DNA from: Dyella_B sp035508595
GTDB lineage: Bacteria > Pseudomonadota > Gammaproteobacteria > Xanthomonadales > Rhodanobacteraceae
DNA length: 10,648 nucleotides
Reading direction: 5' to 3'
Assembly (NCBI GenBank): GCA_035508595.1
Contig: DATJMR010000252.1
Location: 1 to 10,648 of the forward strand
Every line of letters starts with the position of its first letter. Position 1 is the stretch's first letter. Shown piece after piece: positions 1 through 5,401 of this stretch. The notes under the pieces were generated by a model that had not been told where the DNA came from, searched no databases, and saw nothing but the letters and a program-made list of their open reading frames with translations. Both the position numbers and the translations under genes were made by a program.

Positions 1-109
1 CCTAAAGAAATTTCTTCTGAGTGGGTAGGGTTTTCCCTACGCAAACCGTCTGCGCCTCACGCGCAAGTGCGCTCTTCTCAATCACGCCTCTTTGAGGACT
101 ACGCACGCA

Positions 110-136
110 GCCTCGATATTTCCATTGGATCGAGGC
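110..136. repeat. 8-bp inverted repeat (possible operator or hairpin)
   Basis: GCCTCGAT at 110-117 is matched by ATCGAGGC at 129-136, separated by 11 nt. There is no T-run on the plus side, so it is not an obvious terminator for anything entering from the left. It could be a dimeric regulator site or a leader hairpin; the sequence does not decide. Confidence 0.4.
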
Positions 137-170
137 AGGAAATCAGAAAATACGTACACATGACATTTGA

Positions 171-220
171 TATAGCCCACATGCCTCTCAGGCACTTCCA
201 GGTTTCCACTTAGGGCTATA
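171..220. repeat. Nested inverted repeats in the peptidase leader
   Basis: TATAGCCC at 171-178 pairs perfectly with GGGCTATA at 213-220. The 34-nt spacer contains a second small hairpin, TGCCT (182-186) with AGGCA (190-194) around CTC. Together they could fold as a stem carrying an internal hairpin. Position about 170 nt before the peptidase start suggests a leader structure or operator, but no regulator is known from the sequence. Confidence 0.4.
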
Positions 221-378
221 GGCTCATCAAAGCGGCTCGATGCTTGTCGTCAGGGGAGACGGACGACAGTCGCTGGGAAGACGAGATATCAGCCACATGC
301 GCGACGGCGTTCGTTCGTATGAGGCAAGGGGCTCTTCCGGCCTTTGTCGAGCATTCGTGCGCGCTGTTGCGCCCATTC

Positions 379-383
379 GGGAG
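379..383 (+). promoter_or_regulatory. Ribosome binding site deciding the S53 peptidase start
   Basis: GGGAG lies 7 nt before the ATG at 391. This ATG opens a standard signal peptide, whereas the longer frame beginning with TTG at 244 would place about 49 charged, non-secretory residues ahead of it. The site therefore supports 391 as the start. Confidence 0.7.
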
Positions 384-390
384 ACGCAAC

Positions 391-2322
391 ATGTTTGCAA
401 AGCTGCATCGCAAGTCGCTTTCGTTATCTCTCAGCGTGCTGCTGGCCGGTGCAAGTGCCGGCGCATGGGCCGCAAGCGCCACACCTGCCGTGGATGCGGG
501 AGCCGCGCCGGCGAATCAAACCGCACACGTCACGTTGATCTTGAAGCTGCATCATCAAGCCGCGCTGGAGGATTACGTCCGGCAAACCGTCACGCCCGGC
601 AGTCCGCACTATCAACAGTTCTTGACCACCAGCCAGTTTGCTCAGCAATTCGGGGCCACTAACGCTGAAATCGCGCGCGTGCAGTCGTACTTGCAAGCCC
701 AAGGTTTGAGCAGTCAGGTATTGCCCAGCCATTTGGCCATTCGCACCAGCGGCACGCTGGCGCAGTTCGGCGCCTTGTTTCAGACGTCCATCCACAACTA
801 CGTGTCGCGCGAGAGCGGCCGCAGCTTCCACAAGCCGGTCTCCAATCCGCAGGTGCCTTCGGCGATTGCAGATGTCGTGGATGTAGCCACCGGCTTGAGC
901 AACGAGAAGGTTTATCGTCCACATCATGTATCGACGCCCGCATTCGCAGCGCTCGGCAAGGCGAATGCGAAAACCAATGCGCTGCCCGCCAAGGGCTCCG
1001 GCGGGTCCAGCGGCAATCCCACCGCTTCGGGCATTCCCGGCGAATACACCGTGGGTGACGTTGCCAACTTCTACGACATCAACCCGCTCTACCAGCGCGG
1101 TGTCGTCGGCAAGGGCTCGACGGTGGGAATCGTGACGCTGTCGGATTTCTATCCCAGCGACGCGACCACGTATTGGACGGATATCGGCCTGACCACCAAG
1201 CCCAACCGCATCACGCAGGTGCATGTAGATGGCGGCGCCGCGATCGACGGCGGCAGCGGCGAAACGTCGATCGATGTGGAACAGTCCGGCGGCATCGCGC
1301 CGTTTGCGAACATCATCGTGTACGACGCGCCCAACACCACCGACGGTTATGTCGACGTGTTCGCGCAAGCGGTGTCGGACAATATCGCCGATAGCATCTC
1401 GACGAGTTGGGGATTGCCCGAGATCTTCAACTTCGCCGCGTTGAACGTGAATGGCGCCAGCAACACCGATACCACCGATGTCGGCGATCTGCGCGCGTTC
1501 CATCAGATCTTCCTGGAAGCTGCGGTGCAAGGGCAGTCGTTGTTCGCGGCAGCGGGCGATTCCGGCGCATACGACACCGTGCGCGATCTGGGCGCGGGTA
1601 CCGGCGTGGGCGATTACACGGCGCCGCTGACTGTCGATTCGCCGGCTTCCGATCCCTACATCACCGCGGCCGGCGGCACCACCACGCCCTACAGCTATGC
1701 GTTCGGTACGGGCCCGACCGATTCGGTCACGCAAGAAAGCGTGTGGGGCTGGGATTATCTGCAGAACTATCTGGACACGTACATCGGCAAGGGTGTGTAC
1801 AACCTGTTCTCCGTGGGCGGAGGCGGCGGCGTGAGTGTGTACTGGCGCACGCCGTTCTATCAGGAGTTCACGTCGGGCATTCGCAGCAGCGAACCCAAGC
1901 AGTCGCTGGTCTACAACGATCCCGCCGCCGGCCCCACCACGCTGTTGAAACTGCCCAGCCATTTCAAGGGTCGCAACGTGCCGGATATTTCACTCAATGC
2001 CGATCCGGAAACGGGCTACATCTACGTATCCACGGTCGACGGCGGACTCGCCGCCGGCGAAGGCGGCACCAGCTTCGTGGCGCCGCAGCTCAATGGCATC
2101 ACCGCACTGCTGCGGCAGAGCTCGGGACATCGTGTCGGCCTGTGGAACCCGCAGGTGTATGCGCTGCAGAACATCTTCGGCTACGGCAAGTACACGCCGT
2201 TCAAGAGCATCCGTACCGGCGACAACTGGTTCTACTACGGTTCGCCGCACTACAACCCGGGTGCAGGTATCGGAGCGCTGGATGTAGCCAACCTGGATGC
2301 GTTCCTGCGCAGCGGATTCTAA
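391..2322 (+). CDS. Exported pre-pro S53 family peptidase (sedolisin/kumamolisin type)
   Basis: 643 residues. This is a secreted acid-type serine-carboxyl endopeptidase made as an inactive precursor. Residues 1-27 form a signal peptide (basic MFAKLHRK, hydrophobic core, cleavage near GAWA). About 41-180 is the activation prodomain, then a Gly/Ser/Ala-rich linker (190-215) where self-cleavage would be expected, then the catalytic domain to the end. Family catalytic residues are all visible: Glu291 and Asp295 in the ExxxD motif (ETSID), Asp390 of the oxyanion hole in AAAGDSGA, and Ser561 in GGTSFVAP. The start is set by a GGGAG site at 379-383. The C-terminal calcium loop (604-628) aligns well with the family, but its two Asp ligands are Ser606 and Asn622. 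The gene appears to be a single unit, ending in its own terminator. Likely role is extracellular or periplasmic protein degradation for nutrition; the substrate cannot be told. The family assignment is firm; secretion beyond the outer membrane is inference. Confidence 0.95.
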   Translation: MFAKLHRKSLSLSLSVLLAGASAGAWAASATPAVDAGAAPANQTAHVTLILKLHHQAALEDYVRQTVTPGSPHYQQFLTTSQFAQQFGATNAEIARVQSYLQAQGLSSQVLPSHLAIRTSGTLAQFGALFQTSIHNYVSRESGRSFHKPVSNPQVPSAIADVVDVATGLSNEKVYRPHHVSTPAFAALGKANAKTNALPAKGSGGSSGNPTASGIPGEYTVGDVANFYDINPLYQRGVVGKGSTVGIVTLSDFYPSDATTYWTDIGLTTKPNRITQVHVDGGAAIDGGSGETSIDVEQSGGIAPFANIIVYDAPNTTDGYVDVFAQAVSDNIADSISTSWGLPEIFNFAALNVNGASNTDTTDVGDLRAFHQIFLEAAVQGQSLFAAAGDSGAYDTVRDLGAGTGVGDYTAPLTVDSPASDPYITAAGGTTTPYSYAFGTGPTDSVTQESVWGWDYLQNYLDTYIGKGVYNLFSVGGGGGVSVYWRTPFYQEFTSGIRSSEPKQSLVYNDPAAGPTTLLKLPSHFKGRNVPDISLNADPETGYIYVSTVDGGLAAGEGGTSFVAPQLNGITALLRQSSGHRVGLWNPQVYALQNIFGYGKYTPFKSIRTGDNWFYYGSPHYNPGAGIGALDVANLDAFLRSGF

Positions 2323-2340
2323 GTTGCCGATCCTAGAACC

Positions 2341-2376
2341 ACGGCCCGCGCGTTCCGCGTGCGGGCCGTTTCTTTT
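2341..2376 (+). terminator. Intrinsic terminator of the S53 peptidase gene
   Basis: ACGGCCCGC at 2341-2349 pairs with GCGGGCCGT at 2361-2369. The stem continues inward through GCGT/GCGT-type pairs with two wobbles to a loop of about 3 nt. It is followed by a T-rich tail (TTTCTTTT, 2369-2376). It begins 18 nt after the stop codon, so transcription of the peptidase gene likely ends here and the next gene needs its own promoter. Confidence 0.88.
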
Positions 2377-2425
2377 GGGCGATACATAAACCCACGGCAG
2401 CAGATAGCATGGATGGCTTGCCGAA

Positions 2426-3325
2426 ATGGGTACCGTCATGCCGTCCAAACGCCGCTTCATGCAGCTCGATGTATTTTCCCGCCGACCGTTGAAGGGCAAT
2501 CCGCTTGCGGTGGTCATCGACGGCGATGGCCTCGACGACGATACGATGCGTGCGTTCGCTCGCTGGACCCATCTTTCGGAAACCACGTTCCTGCTGCCGC
2601 CCACATCTCCCGAGGCTGACTACCGCGTAAGGATTTTCACGCCGCGCCAGGAATTGCCGTTCGCAGGCCATCCCAGTGTCGGCAGCGCTTATGCCGCCAT
2701 CGAGGCCGGGCTGGTGCCGCGAACCAAACATGCGTTGATCCAGCAATGCGCGGCGGGGCTTTTGCCCGTTCGCGTGGATGGCGATGGCGCCGAACGCGCC
2801 ATTCATGTGCAGGCGCCGCCCGCGCGCGTGCATCGCGGCGATGAGACATTGTTGCGAATCGTCGGCGATGCCTTGCATCGCCCGCTGGAAGAGGAGCAAC
2901 TGCGCCTTATCGATAATGGACCGCACTGGCTGATCTGCGATCTGCGCGAGGCTTCGCTCGTGCGTAGCCTCCAACCCGATTTGCCGGCTATCGCGGCCTT
3001 GTGCCGAAAATATGGTGCCGTGGGCTTGAGCGTCTTCGGCGCCGAAAGCGCGCACGATGTCGCCATGGCCGTGCGCGCATTTTGTCCCGCCGACGATATC
3101 CCGGAAGATCCGGTTACCGGGAGTGCCAATGCCGCGATCATGGCACTCCTGGTCGAGCGAGGAGACCACCGCTACGGCCAAGGTTATCTGGCGAGCCAGG
3201 GGCGCGAAATCGGTCGCGATGGATACGTAAGCGTCAGGCACGATCCGGCAACCGGAGCCATCACGATCGGCGGCCAGTGTGCTCCTGCGATCCGAGGCGA
3301 ACTCGATCTAGTGGAGCCCGGCTAG
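2426..3325 (+). CDS. PhzF family protein (isomerase/epimerase fold)
   Basis: 299 residues, the usual length for this family of two-lobed diaminopimelate-epimerase-fold proteins. Visible signatures are the N-terminal LDVF...GNPLAVV (14-30), SETTF (51-55) carrying the family's catalytic Glu (Glu52), AGHPSVGSA (80-88) with the conserved His82, and EDPVTGSAN (227-235) with the conserved Asp228. All three active-site positions known from phenazine enzyme PhzF are therefore present. No other phenazine gene is in the window, so a role in phenazine synthesis should not be assumed; most family members act on unknown small acids. It is probably cytoplasmic: no signal or membrane segment is seen. The start is uncertain: ATG at 2426 has a weak GGATGG site at 2411-2416, and ATG at 2438 would give a more typical N-terminus. 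The permease gene follows after 97 nt on the same strand and may be co-transcribed. Confidence 0.92.
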   Translation: MGTVMPSKRRFMQLDVFSRRPLKGNPLAVVIDGDGLDDDTMRAFARWTHLSETTFLLPPTSPEADYRVRIFTPRQELPFAGHPSVGSAYAAIEAGLVPRTKHALIQQCAAGLLPVRVDGDGAERAIHVQAPPARVHRGDETLLRIVGDALHRPLEEEQLRLIDNGPHWLICDLREASLVRSLQPDLPAIAALCRKYGAVGLSVFGAESAHDVAMAVRAFCPADDIPEDPVTGSANAAIMALLVERGDHRYGQGYLASQGREIGRDGYVSVRHDPATGAITIGGQCAPAIRGELDLVEPG

Positions 3326-3422
3326 CAAATCCCCCTTGCCGGCGGGGCATGGTCAAGCGGACCTTGCCGGATCGCTCCACCATTGCCATGCTCTCTAGGG
3401 TTTCCACTCCAGGGGCTTTTCC

Positions 3423-4742
3423 ATGACGTCACCGGTTACGGGCTATCAGCGCAGCCTCCGCCTGCGGGACGCGGCATTGGTGGTGATCGGCGGCATCATC
3501 GGCGGCGGCATCTTTCTGAATCCGTATATCGTCGCGCAACGCACCGAATCGGGGCTGGCGTTGTTGTTGATGTGGGTCGGCGCCGGTGTACTGACGCTGA
3601 TCGGCGCGCTTTGTTACGCGGAGTTGGGTGCGCGCAGACCGCATGCGGGCGGCAGCTATGTCTACTTGCGCGAAGCCTTCGGCCCGCTGGCCGGCTTCCT
3701 GTTCGGCTGGACCATGCTCTTGGTGATTTACTCGGGCTCGACCGCCGCGGTGGCGACCATCTTTGCCAAATACGCAGCATCCGTGTTCGGACTTCCGATG
3801 ACGATCGCCACGCCTCTGGCGATCGGTGCGCTGGTGCTGGTCGCGGGCATCAATCTGTTTGGATTGAAGTTCGGCACGCATTTGCAAAACCTGTTCACGC
3901 TGCTGAAGCTGCTGGCGGTGGCGGTGCTGGTGGTGTGCGGGCTGTTTCTGGCCGGTGCCGGCAGCACGCCGCTGCTGGCCGAGGACCCCGCACGACACGG
4001 CGTGGGTTTCATGGCGGCATCGCTGCCGGTGCTGTTCGCTTACTCGGGCTTCACCTACCTCAACAATCTGGCGGGCGAGGTGCGCGAACCGCAACGGACG
4101 CTGCCGCGTGCGTTGGCACTGGGTATGACGGGCGTTATCGTCGCGTATGCGCTGGTCAACGTCGCCTACCTCGCCGTGCTCGGGCATGACGGCTTAGCAG
4201 CCAGTCAGACGCCAGCCGCGGATGTGATGGGCAAGGTGTTCGGCTCTGCCGGTGCCAAGCTGATCGCCGTCGGCATTGCCATCTCCACCTTCGGCTTCTG
4301 CAACATCACGCTTGTGGCCGGCGCACGTGTACTGCAGGTGATGGGTGAAGACGGCATGTTCTTCGCCAGCGTGGGACGGCTGCATCCGCGGCACCACACA
4401 CCCAACCTTGCGCTGCTGATGCTTACGGCGTGGACGATCGTGCTGGTGAGCACGGGCAGCTACGGCCAGTTGCTGGATTACGCCACCTTCGGCGACTGGC
4501 TCGCCTGTGCGGTGGGCGTCAGCACGTTGTTCTGGTATCGCCATCGGCAACAGGGCGACGTGGCGTTTCGCGTGCCGGGCTATCCGCTGCTGCCGCTGAT
4601 TTTCATCGCCACGATCGGGCTGGTGGTCGTGCAGAGCTTGCGTACAAGCTTGGTGAATACCGGGATCGGGCTGGTGATTATGGCCGCCGGCATTCCGGTT
4701 TACTTGATCTGGCGACGGTTGTTCAGCCCCGTTCGCCCCTAA
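3423..4742 (+). CDS. APC family amino acid permease (12 membrane helices)
   Basis: 439 residues, inner-membrane secondary transporter for amino acids or related amines. The family's helix-1 motif GGGIF is at 27-31. The conserved loop between helices 2 and 3 follows at 64-90 (CYAELGARRPHAGGSY, then YLREAFGP). The helix-6 region is at about 196-220, with its trailing EVREPQRTLPRAL motif at 219-231. Hydrophobic segments lie at about 17-36, 44-66, 89-112, 125-145, 155-177, 196-215, 231-253, 267-292, 329-343, 347-370, 387-404 and 411-431, giving 12 helices. AGGGG (3411-3415) sits 7 nt ahead of the ATG. The overall look is close to the L-type/SteT-YjeH branch of the superfamily, but substrate and direction (import, export or exchange) cannot be read from sequence. 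It may share a transcript with the PhzF gene. No terminator is evident after it. Confidence 0.93.
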   Translation: MTSPVTGYQRSLRLRDAALVVIGGIIGGGIFLNPYIVAQRTESGLALLLMWVGAGVLTLIGALCYAELGARRPHAGGSYVYLREAFGPLAGFLFGWTMLLVIYSGSTAAVATIFAKYAASVFGLPMTIATPLAIGALVLVAGINLFGLKFGTHLQNLFTLLKLLAVAVLVVCGLFLAGAGSTPLLAEDPARHGVGFMAASLPVLFAYSGFTYLNNLAGEVREPQRTLPRALALGMTGVIVAYALVNVAYLAVLGHDGLAASQTPAADVMGKVFGSAGAKLIAVGIAISTFGFCNITLVAGARVLQVMGEDGMFFASVGRLHPRHHTPNLALLMLTAWTIVLVSTGSYGQLLDYATFGDWLACAVGVSTLFWYRHRQQGDVAFRVPGYPLLPLIFIATIGLVVVQSLRTSLVNTGIGLVIMAAGIPVYLIWRRLFSPVRP

Positions 4743-4867
4743 ATTATTGCGTCGATGCCACAATGTACGGATAGGTTAAGGATGCCGTGCGGCACGCACT
4801 GCGCGCCTTCTGAACATCGTGCCGCCTACGTAGAATGGACCAGAGCATCCCCAGGAGACGTTACCCG
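4743..4867 (+). promoter_or_regulatory. Intergenic leader of the Ior-type operon, with an 8-bp inverted repeat
   Basis: 125 nt without a gene. GCGGCACG at 4789-4796 and CGTGCCGC at 4818-4825 are perfect complements separated by 21 nt; a smaller TGCCG-TG-CGGCA palindrome overlaps the left arm. A possible weak -35 (TTGCGT, 4747-4752) with TAGGTT at 4772-4777 has a poor 19-nt spacing, so I do not assert a promoter. The repeat could be an operator or an mRNA hairpin ahead of the ribosome site at 4853. Confidence 0.35.
4853..4858 (+). promoter_or_regulatory. Ribosome binding site deciding the small-subunit start
   Basis: AGGAGA lies 9 nt before ATG 4868. The frame is also open from an ATG at 4835, but that one has no such site and would add 11 residues unlike the family, so 4868 is preferred. 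Confidence 0.75.
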
Positions 4868-5401
4868 ATGGCGCAAGACCACGCCACGCTGCCCAGCAAA
4901 GCGGACATCACCCCGGTGGCTGTTCCCGAGGGTATCGACCTCAAGATCAACGGTGAGCGCTTCCGTCATACCGGGGATCCCCAAATGCCTTTGCTGTGGT
5001 ATCTGCGCGACGTGTTGCGCCTCAACGGCACCAAGTACGGCGGCGAGCATGGCGAGGGCGGCGCCGATCTGGTGCTTGTGAACGGCAAGGCGACCTCCGC
5101 CATCAACGTGCCGATGAACAAGCTCTCCGGGAAACAGGTCGTCACGGTGGAAGGTCTTGCCGACGCCAAGGGCGGACTGCATCCGCTGCAACAAGCGTTC
5201 ATCGACGAAGACGCGATTGGTTGCGGCTATTGCACGGCGGGCTGGCTGATCGCATCGATGGATCTTCTCAATCGCATCAAAGATCCGTCGGACAACGACA
5301 TCGATACCCTGCCCAATCTCTGCCGCTGCGGTTGCCAGACGCGCGTGCGCAAAGCCGTCAAGCGCGCCGCTGCCGCGATGAAGCAAGGGGCCAAGGCATG
5401 A
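4868..5401 (+). CDS. Ior-type [2Fe-2S] small subunit lacking the first cluster's cysteines
   Basis: 177 residues, related to the small subunit of isoquinoline 1-oxidoreductase and other xanthine-oxidase-family enzymes, which passes electrons from the molybdenum centre through two [2Fe-2S] clusters. The fold signatures are clear: LKINGE (25-30), LLWYLRDVLRLNGTKYG (42-58), VNGK (71-74), LHPLQQAF (104-111). The helical-domain cluster motif is intact: Cys119 and Cys122 in GCGYCTAG, Cys152 and Cys154 in LCRCG. The plant-ferredoxin-type cluster motif is not: the four ligand positions (C-x4-C-x2-C-x11-C) read Gly59, Gly64, Asp67 and Ile79, with no cysteine anywhere in 1-118. The frame is continuous, so this is substitution, not a frameshift. 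An extra Cys156 follows the CxC. About 22 residues precede the usual family start. It overlaps the large-subunit gene by ATGA, implying translational coupling. It has no export signal and presumably leaves the cell bound to the Tat-targeted large subunit. How it hands on electrons is unknown. Confidence 0.9.
   Translation: MAQDHATLPSKADITPVAVPEGIDLKINGERFRHTGDPQMPLLWYLRDVLRLNGTKYGGEHGEGGADLVLVNGKATSAINVPMNKLSGKQVVTVEGLADAKGGLHPLQQAFIDEDAIGCGYCTAGWLIASMDLLNRIKDPSDNDIDTLPNLCRCGCQTRVRKAVKRAAAAMKQGAKA

Larger units (their letters stand above)
1..390. other. Non-coding leader upstream of the S53 peptidase gene
   Basis: No convincing gene is seen here on either strand; the open frames are short and have no family-like sequence. 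The stretch is less GC-rich than the coding parts and carries several small palindromes: AAGAAATTTCTT at 5-16, a GTAGGG-TTTT-CCCTAC hairpin at 25-40, and the inverted repeats listed separately at 110-136 and 171-220. The promoter of the peptidase gene should lie here, but I could not pick a -35/-10 pair with confidence. The weakest-but-best candidate is TTGGAT at 125-130 followed by an A/T-rich stretch near 147-153. Confidence 0.6.

Noticed and set aside
244..390. N-terminal extension of the S53 peptidase from a TTG at 244
   Set aside because: The added residues are charged and non-secretory, would bury the signal peptide, and TTG 244 lacks the GGGAG site that precedes ATG 391.
424..1962. 512-codon open frame on the minus strand inside the S53 gene
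   Set aside because: It lies opposite a gene with full family motifs, is rich in Arg/His/Gly as expected for an antisense frame of GC-rich DNA, and resembles no protein.
3334..3370. Direct repeat CCTTGCCGG between the PhzF and permease genes
   Set aside because: Two 9-mers in GC-rich DNA with no further structure; likely chance.
4755..5081. Plus-strand open frame overlapping the start of the Ior small-subunit gene
   Set aside because: It overlaps a clearly recognised gene in another frame, has no ribosome site and shows Arg/Cys/Ser-rich shadow composition.
5042..5104. Frameshift as the cause of the missing cluster cysteines
   Set aside because: Family residues GTKYG, VNGK and VPM continue in the same frame on both sides with exact spacing, so the cysteines are replaced rather than shifted out.
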